Assembly (NCBI GenBank): GCA_902561325.1
Contig: CACEOL010000010.1
Span: forward strand, 1-37,549
DNA from: an uncultured SAR86 cluster bacterium
GTDB taxonomy: Bacteria; Pseudomonadota; Gammaproteobacteria; Magnimaribacterales; AG-339-G14
Reading direction: 5' to 3'
DNA length: 37,549 bases
The notes under the pieces were generated by a model that was not told the DNA's origin, did no database searches, and saw only the letters and a program-made list of their open reading frames with translations. Shown here piece by piece: positions 18,123 through 25,397 of the stretch; within the stretch, counting starts at the first letter, position 1; the number at the start of each line of letters is the position of its first letter. The position numbers and the translations under genes were made by a program.

Positions 18123-18812
18123 TTATTCTAAAATTAAATTAGAAATACTTATTAATTTTTCGTTGGATAATTTATCGCTGGATAGATTTATCATCATTGG
18201 TTTGTCTCCTTTCCTTGTATTAATAGTAACGCCATTAGAAATAGAAGAGAGTTTCACGGTGTTTGAGCCATCCTTTAGGAAAAATTTTAGCTTAAGATTA
18301 GCATTTGAACCTTTGATTCCGTAATTAGCCTCTACTTGATTATTGGAGATGAATTTATAGCTACGAAGGTTTCCATCAAAGTTTCTACCGTAATCATCGA
18401 GGATAACAGGACTTATTGTAGAGACTAGAGTTTTTGGAGCTGATACTTGGAGAAAAGATTGATTGGGTTGGGAGGAAAATTCGAAAAATATAAAGGTGAG
18501 AGTAAAACAGAGGCCAAAAAGATAAGAACAAGTCCTCATATAGGGAATTTTTTTCCAGCTAAAATGGTTGTCATAATGTTTTTGGTTGTTTGTTTTTTTG
18601 GATTTTTGAAGTTCGTTTTGGATTTTGGAAGAAAGGTCAAGATTTGGCATTAAGAGTTCTCTTCGAAGCGCTGATTTTTGTTTATTCATCTCAAGCCAGC
18701 GCTTCTTAATATGAGGATTTTTAGAAATATCTTCAACAAGTCTACGTGTTTCGAATTCGGAGGCTTCGCTATCCAAAAGCAAAGATAATCTTTGATCTAC
18801 ACTTGATTCCAT
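18123..18812 (-). CDS. rseA: RseA/MucA-type anti-sigma-E factor
   Basis: The 229-aa protein has an RseA N-terminal domain (residues 1-80; SSVDQRLSLLLDSEASEFETRRLVEDI, then a helix with NPHIKKRW) that would bind RpoE in the cytoplasm. One membrane segment follows at about residues 92-112 (CSYLFGLCFTLTFIFFEF), then a periplasmic domain of ~115 residues. Regulated proteolysis of such proteins releases sigma-E under envelope stress. It begins one base after the rpoE stop. The periplasmic regulator rseB/mucB that usually follows is missing, and mucD comes next. Assignment rests on domain layout plus location, since sequence conservation is low. Confidence 0.85.
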   Translation of the reverse strand: MESSVDQRLSLLLDSEASEFETRRLVEDISKNPHIKKRWLEMNKQKSALRRELLMPNLDLSSKIQNELQKSKKTNNQKHYDNHFSWKKIPYMRTCSYLFGLCFTLTFIFFEFSSQPNQSFLQVSAPKTLVSTISPVILDDYGRNFDGNLRSYKFISNNQVEANYGIKGSNANLKLKFFLKDGSNTVKLSSISNGVTINTRKGDKPMMINLSSDKLSNEKLISISNLILE

Positions 18813-18813
18813 A

Positions 18814-19389
18814 CTAATTACTCCAGGTTTTAGACAGTCCTAATTTAGAAAAAGTTTCATTTATAAGCTCTCTTCCTTTAAAGATTCTAGATCTCACCGT
18901 ACCAATTGGACAGTTTTGAACTTTAGCTATCTCTTCATAACTCAATCCATCGTACTCTCTGAGAGATAAAGTTGATCTTATTTCGTCAGGCAAATTTTGA
19001 AAGGCCTTATTTACAGCATCTTTCATTTCTTCAGCTGCTAAAAGAGTTTCGGGATTATCCGAATTTAAAGACAAATCAGATAAAGCACTATCAAGAACAT
19101 CTTCATTGTAAGTTTCAGCTCCTCTGGATTTATTTGAAAAATAGTTTTTTGCTGTATTAATAGCAATTCTGTAAATCCAAGTATAGAAAGAGCTTTCTCC
19201 TCTAAATTTATCAATGTTTCTAAAAGCTTTAACAAAAGCTTCTTGAGCAATATCTTGAGATAATTCAAAGTCTTTACAAAACTTGTAAACAGAATAGACG
19301 AGTCTATCTTGATATTTAACCACAAGGATATCGAAGGCTCTCGCATCCCCTTTTTTGACAAGATTAATAATGTTTATATCGTTTTCCAT
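18814..19389 (-). CDS. rpoE: RNA polymerase sigma-E factor RpoE (AlgU type)
   Basis: This group 4 (ECF) sigma factor of 191 aa controls the envelope stress regulon. Region 2 has DARAFDILVVKYQDRLVYSV and the promoter-melting stretch SQDIAQEAFVKAFRNIDKFRGESSFYTWIYRIAINTAKNYF; region 4 has the helix-turn-helix LSYEEIAKVQNCPIGTVRSRIFKGRELI. These are nearly identical in wording to E. coli RpoE and Pseudomonas AlgU. It heads the operon with rseA, mucD and downstream housekeeping genes. An AAGGA (19397-19401) precedes the ATG by seven bases. Confidence 0.97.
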   Translation of the reverse strand: MENDINIINLVKKGDARAFDILVVKYQDRLVYSVYKFCKDFELSQDIAQEAFVKAFRNIDKFRGESSFYTWIYRIAINTAKNYFSNKSRGAETYNEDVLDSALSDLSLNSDNPETLLAAEEMKDAVNKAFQNLPDEIRSTLSLREYDGLSYEEIAKVQNCPIGTVRSRIFKGRELINETFSKLGLSKTWSN

Positions 19390-19401
19390 GTCCTAATCCT
19401 T

Positions 19402-19428
19402 ATAGACATGCGTATTGTCCACAAGTTC
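19402..19428 (-). promoter_or_regulatory. Possible sigma-E autoregulatory promoter of rpoE
   Basis: On the minus strand GAACTT (19428-19423) and TCTAT (19406-19402) are 16 bases apart, resembling the RpoE consensus GGAACTT-N16-TCTGA. Autoregulation of rpoE is established in E. coli. A drawback is that the start site would fall only about seven bases before the ATG and after the apparent SD, so the transcript would be nearly leaderless. Confidence 0.3.
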
Positions 19429-19430
19429 AG

Positions 19431-19679
19431 CTAAATTTCACTATAAAATTCAAATATTTCTTCAAATATTTCTTTGAGTTCAATGGGATAATCCGTCTTT
19501 TTGTAAATGATGATATCTGCTAAAGAAACATCATCGATTTCAAGAAGCTCAAAAAGCTGATTGACTTTAGTATTATCTAAAGATAAAAACCTTTTTTCTA
19601 CAAAAGGCACAAAGATTTTATCCAATTCATTCAGGCCTCTTCTTGCCTTAAATTTAGCTTTATTTAATAGGTTGCTCAC
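19431..19679 (-). CDS. sdhE: FAD assembly factor SdhE
   Basis: SdhE helps insert FAD covalently into succinate dehydrogenase. The family pattern is clear: KFKARRGLNELDKIFVPFVEKRF (RRGMxELD motif), then LFELLEIDDVSLADII, matching LLxxxDxDLxxWL. GTG at 19677-19679 gives 82 aa and aligns with the E. coli start, whereas a TTG at 19707-19709 would add ten residues. No SD is visible, but a -10-like TATAAT (19692-19687) lies seven bases upstream of the GTG, suggesting a leaderless message. The usual Trp in the DLxxWL motif is replaced. It diverges from ygfZ, the same pairing as in E. coli. Confidence 0.85.
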   Translation of the reverse strand: MSNLLNKAKFKARRGLNELDKIFVPFVEKRFLSLDNTKVNQLFELLEIDDVSLADIIIYKKTDYPIELKEIFEEIFEFYSEI

Positions 19680-19686
19680 AGAAAGA

Positions 19687-19696
19687 ATTATATAAT
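19687..19696. promoter_or_regulatory. Palindromic -10 element between sdhE and ygfZ
   Basis: ATTATATAAT is a perfect ten-base palindrome and contains TATAAT on each strand, so it can act as -10 for both divergent genes. A TTGCTC on the plus strand (19672-19677) is only 13 bases away and no good -35 was seen for either side. Distances to the two start codons are 7 bases (sdhE GTG) and 19 bases (ygfZ ATG). Confidence 0.4.
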
Positions 19697-19715
19697 CAGG
19701 AAAATACAAAAAAGC

Positions 19716-20387
19716 ATGAATTTTTCACAAAAACATACTTATCTTATTGTGGAGGGACCTCAAGCAGGAGAATTCTTGCAAGGGCAAATTACAATAGATG
19801 TTGAAAAGATTTTAGATAAGGATTTTAAACCTGCCTGTATTTGCAACAATAAAGGAAGAGTTATAGCAACTTTTTGGATAAAGAAACTCAAAAATGGATT
19901 TAAAATCGCAATTTTAGAGGAATTGTATATTTCTTTTGAAGAACATATGAAGAAATACATACCTTTCTTTGATGCTCAATTAAAAAAAGGTGAGCAAGAT
20001 AGCTTTAAAAATGAACTAGACTCTACAGAATGGATGAAATTTCTAATTAATAAAGGAATAGTGGAAGTTAATAAACATACTTCATCAAAATTTACTCCTC
20101 ATGAACTTAATTATCAAAATAATGAACTAATTGATTTTTCAAAGGGTTGCTTTAATGGCCAAGAAGTCATTGCAAGAATGGAATATAGAGGGAAATTGAA
20201 ATTTGCTCTGAAAATTGCTGATAATTTACAAGACAAAGTCAAAGAATATTCAATTTATAATAAAGAAGGAAAAAAAATTGGAGAGGTTTTGTCTAAAGAA
20301 GGTAAATATGGCTTCGTTTTTTTTAAAAACAAAGATGATCAAGCTGAATCTATTTTTCTAGACGGACAAATTTTAAACATTTTATAG
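19716..20387 (+). CDS. ygfZ: Folate-binding protein YgfZ (short form)
   Basis: YgfZ is a folate-binding GcvT-like protein needed for maintenance of certain iron-sulfur enzymes such as MiaB. The hallmark KGCFNGQEVIARMEYRG (K-G-C-Y/F-x-G-Q-E) is present near residues 142-158, with the functional Cys. The N-terminal segment GPQAGEFLQGQITIDV matches the family. At 223 aa it is about 100 residues shorter than E. coli YgfZ (326 aa), mostly by a reduced middle region. It diverges from sdhE and converges on ung with three bases between stop codons. Confidence 0.88.
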   Translation: MNFSQKHTYLIVEGPQAGEFLQGQITIDVEKILDKDFKPACICNNKGRVIATFWIKKLKNGFKIAILEELYISFEEHMKKYIPFFDAQLKKGEQDSFKNELDSTEWMKFLINKGIVEVNKHTSSKFTPHELNYQNNELIDFSKGCFNGQEVIARMEYRGKLKFALKIADNLQDKVKEYSIYNKEGKKIGEVLSKEGKYGFVFFKNKDDQAESIFLDGQILNIL

Positions 20388-20390
20388 TTC

Positions 20391-21059
20391 TTATATTTTC
20401 CAATCTATTTCTTCATGGTTCTTTTTCCTAAGATAATCGTTAGTCTTAGAAAAAGGTTTAGAGCCAAAAAAACCTCTGTGAGCCGATAATGGTGATGGAT
20501 GAGGAGAAGCAATAATTAAATGCTTTGAAGAATCAATAAGAATTTTCTTAGATTGAGCATATGCTCCCCACAGAATGAAAACTAAATTTGATTTTTTATC
20601 ACTTAAGGCTTTGATAATCTGATTGGTAAATTCTTCCCATCCAAAATCTTTATGCGATCCAGGAGATCCGGATTCTACTGTTAAGATAGAATTTAATAAC
20701 AGAACTCCTCGCTCTGCCCAAACTGACAAATTTCCATCTGCGGGAATAGGTAAATTTAAATCTGTTGAATATTCTTTGAATATGTTCAATAAAGATGGAG
20801 GAAATCTAACTTCTGAATTAACTGAAAAGGCTAAACCATTTGCCTGATTTGGACCATGATAGGGATCTTGCCCAAGCATTATAATTTTTACGTTTTTAAA
20901 AGAAGTTAATTCAAATGCTCTAAAGATATCTTTGCTGCTTGGATGTATTTTCTTTTTATCTAGAGAAACTTCGGATAATTTTTTTTTAATTGGTTTTAAA
21001 ATATCTTTTAAACCATATTCAGCAGCAATTTCATCCCATGATTCTAAGGCCTTTACCAT
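20391..21059 (-). CDS. ung: Uracil-DNA glycosylase
   Basis: Ung removes uracil from DNA to start base excision repair. Family 1 motifs are present: GQDPYHGP with the catalytic Asp, GLAFSV, LLNSILTVESGSPGSH and the minor-groove loop HPSPLSAHRGFFGSKPFS. ATG at 21057-21059 gives 222 aa with MVKALESWDEIAAEY aligning to the E. coli N-terminus; a GTG at 21096-21098 would add 13 residues and overlap a DnaA box. No SD is obvious for either. It is a single-gene unit, with no terminator visible toward ygfZ. Confidence 0.95.
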   Translation of the reverse strand: MVKALESWDEIAAEYGLKDILKPIKKKLSEVSLDKKKIHPSSKDIFRAFELTSFKNVKIIMLGQDPYHGPNQANGLAFSVNSEVRFPPSLLNIFKEYSTDLNLPIPADGNLSVWAERGVLLLNSILTVESGSPGSHKDFGWEEFTNQIIKALSDKKSNLVFILWGAYAQSKKILIDSSKHLIIASPHPSPLSAHRGFFGSKPFSKTNDYLRKKNHEEIDWKI

Positions 21060-21387
21060 GGAAGAAATATTAGCAAATATTTTATTTTTTTTATCCACAG
21101 AAATTGTGGATAACTCTTTGGATAAAATAAGGAAGATTGATTTGAGCCTTTAAACAGAAGTGTTTTGGCTAAATTGGTTAATTTTTAACCACTTACAAAT
21201 TAGTCAATAAAATCAATAACTTATAAACTTATTAAGTTTGCACCATGTTAATGCAACAAGAGATAGCGATTGCCTGAATTAAAAAAAAATAAATAAACTT
21301 TTGTGTGTAACTCATATAAAAGTTACTATAAAAAAAATTCTTATTCCTATAGGATTTTATATATTCTGTATACAAATAGAGGTAAAA
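21060..21387. other. Gene-free, AT-rich region between divergent ung and OYE gene
   Basis: This is the longest stretch without a confident gene. Near ung it holds an inverted pair of DnaA boxes plus a third near-match (21091-21125). Farther right are a TGGTTA/TAACCA inverted repeat (21175-21191), a stretch of A/T-rich repeats with several ATAA/TTAT motifs (21201-21236), and an A9 run (21281-21290 region). The divergent promoters must also be here. It is origin-like in composition, but no origin gene neighbour (dnaA, mnmG) is in the window. Confidence 0.6.
21091..21125. promoter_or_regulatory. DnaA-box cluster: perfect inverted pair plus one near-match
   Basis: TTATCCACA (21091-21099) and its exact reverse complement TGTGGATAA (21105-21113) are separated by five bases; both equal the high-affinity DnaA box. 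TTTGGATAA (21117-21125) differs by one base from the second box and points the same way. Such a cluster may titrate DnaA, regulate ung, or belong to a replication origin. Confidence 0.65.
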
Positions 21388-22479
21388 ATGGAAGCATTAT
21401 TTAAACCAATAAAAATCAATAACTTAGTTGTGCCAAATAGAATAGCTATGGCGCCTATGACTAGAAGCATGTCTCCAGACGGCATTCCTACGGATCAGAA
21501 TTTAGAATATTACAAACGAAGAGCAGCTGCAGAGGTTGGGATGATCATAACTGAAGGTGTTGAGGTGAGTCATCCTGCTTCTAGTGGCTATCCTAATGTT
21601 CCAAATCTAAGAAAGGAATCTCACGAAGGCTGGAAAAATTTAATTTCTGCAGTTCAGGAAAAAGGTTCCACTATATTTTGTCAACTATGGCATGTAGGAG
21701 GAATTAGAAAACCTGGTCAACCTCCAAATCCTGAGGTACCTGGTTATACGCCTTCAGGTCTAGTAAGAAAAGATAAAAAGGTAGCTTATGAAATGACTGA
21801 AAATGATGTTGAAGATCTCATACAGAACTATGTAAAGGATATAGAAATTATTAAAATGCTAGGTTTTGATGGCGTCGAACTTCATGGGGCCCATGGATAT
21901 ATGATTGATCAATTTTTCTGGCGAGACACTAACGTCAGAAAAGATAAATACGGCAAAGAGGAAGATTTAAGAACAAAGTTTGTTTGTGAAATAGTTTCAC
22001 GTGCTAGAAAACTTGTTGGAAATGATTTTCCAATAATGCTGAGATTTTCTCAATGGAAACAACAAGATTATGACGCAATACTTGCCCCCACTCCTGAAGA
22101 CTTAGAAACTTTTTTAGGACCTATATCTGATTCAGGAGTTGATGTCTTTCATGCTAGTACAAGAAGATACTGGGAACCAGAATTTAAAGGGTCTGATTTA
22201 AATCTTGCAGGCTGGACTAAAAAAATAACCAATAAACCTACTATCACTGTAGGAAGTGTAGGACTTGACTCAGATTTTATAGGTTTATATGTCGGCAACG
22301 ATAAAGCTAACACTTCATCTATTAAAACTTTAGTAGAAATGTTCGAAAGAGAAGAATTCGATATGGTTGCCGTAGGGAGAGCTCTCTTATCAGATCCTGA
22401 ATGGGTTCTGAAGGTTAAAGAAGGCCGAGAAGACGAGATAGTAGGTTTTACAAAAGAATATGTAGAAAAGTATTTTTAA
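21388..22479 (+). CDS. Old yellow enzyme family FMN-dependent NADH:flavin oxidoreductase
   Basis: The 363-aa protein is a TIM-barrel flavoprotein that reduces activated C=C bonds with NAD(P)H. Family features are LFKPIKINNLVVPNRIAMAPMTR at the N-terminus (FMN binding), QLWHVGG, the substrate-binding HGAHGYMIDQFFW followed by RKDKYG, and the phosphate-binding end region MVAVGRALLSDPEW. ATG 21388 is chosen because AGAGG lies five bases upstream and homology begins there; a longer frame from 21301 adds a non-homologous leader. Physiological substrate unknown. It converges on the SDR gene with three bases between. Confidence 0.93.
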   Translation: MEALFKPIKINNLVVPNRIAMAPMTRSMSPDGIPTDQNLEYYKRRAAAEVGMIITEGVEVSHPASSGYPNVPNLRKESHEGWKNLISAVQEKGSTIFCQLWHVGGIRKPGQPPNPEVPGYTPSGLVRKDKKVAYEMTENDVEDLIQNYVKDIEIIKMLGFDGVELHGAHGYMIDQFFWRDTNVRKDKYGKEEDLRTKFVCEIVSRARKLVGNDFPIMLRFSQWKQQDYDAILAPTPEDLETFLGPISDSGVDVFHASTRRYWEPEFKGSDLNLAGWTKKITNKPTITVGSVGLDSDFIGLYVGNDKANTSSIKTLVEMFEREEFDMVAVGRALLSDPEWVLKVKEGREDEIVGFTKEYVEKYF

Positions 22480-22482
22480 GGC

Positions 22483-23244
22483 CTAATAATTGCCTAAATG
22501 CATTCCACCATCAAGCAATAAAGTTTCTCCTGTTATCGTTGATCCAGATTCTATGAAATAACAAATTGTCTCTGCAACCTGCTCTGCAGTGCACGTTAAA
22601 TTTAATGGAACACTTTCTTCAGTAGATTTTTTTACAAACTCATAGGTTTCCTCGCCTAAACCATTTTTCAACCAATCTCCTTGTATGAATCCTGGACAAA
22701 TTGCATTAATTCTTATTGGTCCTAAGGCTCTTGCAAGAGACTTAGTCATGTTTATTAGTGCTCCTTTTGATGCGGCATATGCTACGGAACTACCTATTCC
22801 TAAAATTCCAGCTATGGAAGCAACATTAACAACCGATGGATTATCAGATTTGAGGAGGCTTTCTCTGGCTTCTTTAATCATCATATAAGGCCCCACAGTA
22901 TTTGTAGCATATAATCCAAGAAAATCATCTTTGGAAAGGCCATCTAAATTATCATGTGCATTGAATTTGGTAGTTCCAGCATTATTAATCAAAGCATCTA
23001 ATTTTCCCCATTTTTTAACAGTTTCTTTTACTGTTTGAGCACAAGATTCAGGCTGTGAAACATCCGCTTTTAGAACAATTGTCTCTGCTCCATACGTTTC
23101 ACACTCTTTACTTACTTCATTTGCAGCTTCTATTGAGCTAGAGCAAGTGATTGCTATATTCCAGCCCTTGCTTGCAAGGAGTTTTGAAATTTCGGCACCA
23201 ACTCCCCTGCTACCGCCTGTAACAATTGCAACTGGTTTTGTCAT
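22483..23244 (-). CDS. Short-chain dehydrogenase/reductase (SDR)
   Basis: The 253-aa protein is a classical SDR: the nucleotide-binding TGGSRGVGAEI near residues 9-19, NNAGTT, catalytic Ser in NVASIAGILG and the YAASK motif (Tyr/Lys pair), and the C-terminal GETLLLDGGMHLGNY. An Asp after the DVSQPES strand and Cys-Ser-Ser after beta-2 suggest NADP rather than NAD preference, though weakly. A GAGAGG site precedes ATG 23244. The start is two bases from the serA stop, so the two form an operon. Substrate unknown. Confidence 0.92.
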   Translation of the reverse strand: MTKPVAIVTGGSRGVGAEISKLLASKGWNIAITCSSSIEAANEVSKECETYGAETIVLKADVSQPESCAQTVKETVKKWGKLDALINNAGTTKFNAHDNLDGLSKDDFLGLYATNTVGPYMMIKEARESLLKSDNPSVVNVASIAGILGIGSSVAYAASKGALINMTKSLARALGPIRINAICPGFIQGDWLKNGLGEETYEFVKKSTEESVPLNLTCTAEQVAETICYFIESGSTITGETLLLDGGMHLGNY

Positions 23245-23246
23245 TT

Positions 23247-24428
23247 TTATACCTCTCTCACAGAGATTACGTCATCTAGAGAAGACAAATCAACCAAAAC
23301 CCTTTCCGGAGGTTTGGTTTCTAGATCAATTACATTATAAGCAATGTCGCCTCTACTTTTATTGACCATATCAATGATATTTAATTTATTATCAGCTAGT
23401 ACGGTGGTTATTTTTCCTATCATTCCTGGATGATTCTTATTTGAAAGAGTAATCCTAAATTCTGAAGGCCTAGGCTCAACTAACTCTGGAAAATTCACTG
23501 AATTCTTAATGTTTCCGTTATTCAAAAAATCATCAAGCTGTTCAGCGGCCATGACAGAACAATTCTCTTCTGCCTGGCTTGTACTAGCTCCAATGTGAGG
23601 CAAAATAATTACATCTTCAGACGTCTTAGCCCTTGAGATTAAGTCCAAATCAGCAAAATCTGTAATGTATTTACTTAGAATATTTTTATCCAGGCTATCT
23701 ATTATGTCTTTTGAGACTACTATTTCATCTCTTGCAAAATTTATAAGTCTTAAGCCCTTTTTAGCATTTTTAAGCAAATTAGAGTTTATAAGGCCTTTAG
23801 TTTTATCATTTGCAGGTACGTGGAGAGAGATGTAGTCAGATTCCTTAAAAACATCTTCGATGCTTTCTTTTCGTTCAACTTTATTAGGCAATTTCCAAGC
23901 AGCTTCAACCGTAATAGCTGGATCATAACCAATTACATTCATACCTAGCATTACTCCCATATCAGCAACTTTAGAACCTATAGCACCCATGCCAACAACG
24001 CCTAGAGTCCCACCAGTTAATTCTCTACCTTTGAAACTTTTTTTTCCGGACTCAATTAATGGTTTTAATTCATCTTGATTGGATTCTTCTATTGAATTTA
24101 CAAAATTGGCTCCTTGAAAAAGGCCTCTGGAAGAAATTAATAATGCTGCTAAAACTATTTCTTTAACAGCATTTGCATTTGCTCCTGGAGTATTAAACAC
24201 TGGAATTCCAAGCTCAGAACATTCTTCGACAGGAATGTTATTTACTCCAGCTCCAGCTCTAGCTATGGCTTTAAGATTTTTACCAAAATCTTCTTTTTTG
24301 AGCTTATGGCTTCTTAAAATAATTGCATCTGGGTCCGAAAGGCTATCTGATACCTTAAATTTTTTTTCTTGAAGGATATTTAAACCCTTTTCAGCAATTG
24401 CATTGAAGGTTTTAATTTTTTGCGTCAT
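23247..24428 (-). CDS. serA: D-3-phosphoglycerate dehydrogenase (ACT-domain form)
   Basis: This 393-aa 2-hydroxyacid dehydrogenase likely oxidises 3-phosphoglycerate, the first step of serine synthesis. The Rossmann motif is GVVGMGAIGSKVADMG; RAGAGVNNIPVEE and FNTPGANANAVKE are PGDH-type substrate/cofactor segments. Catalytic Arg is in INFARDEIV and His in LPHIGASTSQAEENC. The DVFxxEP segment of many family members is replaced by KYITDFADLDLI, as in one clade of PGDHs. An ACT-like domain (about residues 320-393: SNKNHPGMIGKITTVLADNKLNI) would sense serine. No SD is visible. The gene diverges from argF. Confidence 0.9.
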   Translation of the reverse strand: MTQKIKTFNAIAEKGLNILQEKKFKVSDSLSDPDAIILRSHKLKKEDFGKNLKAIARAGAGVNNIPVEECSELGIPVFNTPGANANAVKEIVLAALLISSRGLFQGANFVNSIEESNQDELKPLIESGKKSFKGRELTGGTLGVVGMGAIGSKVADMGVMLGMNVIGYDPAITVEAAWKLPNKVERKESIEDVFKESDYISLHVPANDKTKGLINSNLLKNAKKGLRLINFARDEIVVSKDIIDSLDKNILSKYITDFADLDLISRAKTSEDVIILPHIGASTSQAEENCSVMAAEQLDDFLNNGNIKNSVNFPELVEPRPSEFRITLSNKNHPGMIGKITTVLADNKLNIIDMVNKSRGDIAYNVIDLETKPPERVLVDLSSLDDVISVREV

Positions 24429-24500
24429 ATGAATTTTATTTATTTAATGAAGTCTATTAGTATTAGTTTTTTGAATCTGCAATTCTATAACTTAAATTAA

Positions 24501-25397
24501 ATGAGACCAAAGCATTTCTTAAATTTTGATAATTTTTCTAAAGAAGACCTTTCTAAAATCATTAATAGAGCAATTGAAATTAAATCAAAGTCAGAATCAT
24601 CAGAAATCTTCGATAAGAAAACTCTTGGTCTAATTTTTCAAAAGCCCTCTACTAGAACCAGAGTTTCCTTTGAAGTAGCTATGAACAAATTAGGGGGGAA
24701 CACAATTTTCTTAAGCTCATCTGACTTACAAATGTCCAGAGGTGAGTCAATTACGGATACTGCTAAAGTTTTATCTTCCATGGTTGATGCCGTTGTAATT
24801 AGAAATGACAGTCACGAAGAGTTGACGCTTTTTTCAGAAAACTCCTCTGTTCCTGTAATTAATGGTTTGACTAATTTATTTCATCCCTGTCAAATCCTAG
24901 CGGACTTGATGACTTTTAAGGAGAAAAACCAGGACCAAACTCTCAAAAAAGTATGCTGGATAGGAGATGGAAATAATGTCTGCAATTCTTATATTGAAGC
25001 TGCCTCTATATTTGATTTTGAAATCAGTATTTTCTGTCCAAAAGGCTGTGAGCCATATCAACCATTGCTAAATGATGCTAAAGATTTCATTACGTTAGCA
25101 TCTTCAAAAAATGAAGCTCTTGAAAATGCCCAAATTGTCACGACAGATGTCTGGACTTCTATGAATAACGAATCCTCTTCAAAAGAAAGAAGGAAAACTT
25201 TTAAAAACTTTTTTATTGAAGAAAAAGACATGAGTCTTGCGGTAGATCATGCAATCTTTTTGCATTGCTTACCTGCGCACAGAGGTGAAGAAATAAGCTT
25301 TACAATGTTGGAACACGCTCAGAGCATGGTATGGGACCAGGCTGAGAATAGATTACATGTTCAGCAGAGCCTTCTTGAATTTTTGTTAGCTGATTAA
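24501..25397 (+). CDS. argF: Ornithine carbamoyltransferase
   Basis: ArgF makes citrulline from ornithine and carbamoyl phosphate in arginine synthesis. The 298-aa protein has the carbamoyl-phosphate loop KPSTRTRVSFEVA, HPCQILADLMT, the nucleotide-fold WIGDGNNVCNSY, the TTDVWTSM segment and the ornithine-binding HCLPAHRGEE. The leader is only 72 bases. A TATAAC (24486-24491) lies nine bases before the ATG and no SD is seen, so the message may be leaderless. Its 3' end overlaps convergent glpK by 12 bases. Confidence 0.97.
   Translation: MRPKHFLNFDNFSKEDLSKIINRAIEIKSKSESSEIFDKKTLGLIFQKPSTRTRVSFEVAMNKLGGNTIFLSSSDLQMSRGESITDTAKVLSSMVDAVVIRNDSHEELTLFSENSSVPVINGLTNLFHPCQILADLMTFKEKNQDQTLKKVCWIGDGNNVCNSYIEAASIFDFEISIFCPKGCEPYQPLLNDAKDFITLASSKNEALENAQIVTTDVWTSMNNESSSKERRKTFKNFFIEEKDMSLAVDHAIFLHCLPAHRGEEISFTMLEHAQSMVWDQAENRLHVQQSLLEFLLAD

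Noticed and set aside
21175-21191. TGGTTA-ATTTT-TAACCA inverted repeat
   Set aside because: Six-pair AT-rich arms are common by chance here; no known operator was matched.
24429-24500. Possible ArgR boxes upstream of argF (TGAATTTTATTTAT and TGAAT..ATTCT)
   Set aside because: Each has several mismatches or wrong arm spacing compared with the ArgR consensus, and AT-rich sequence produces such matches easily.
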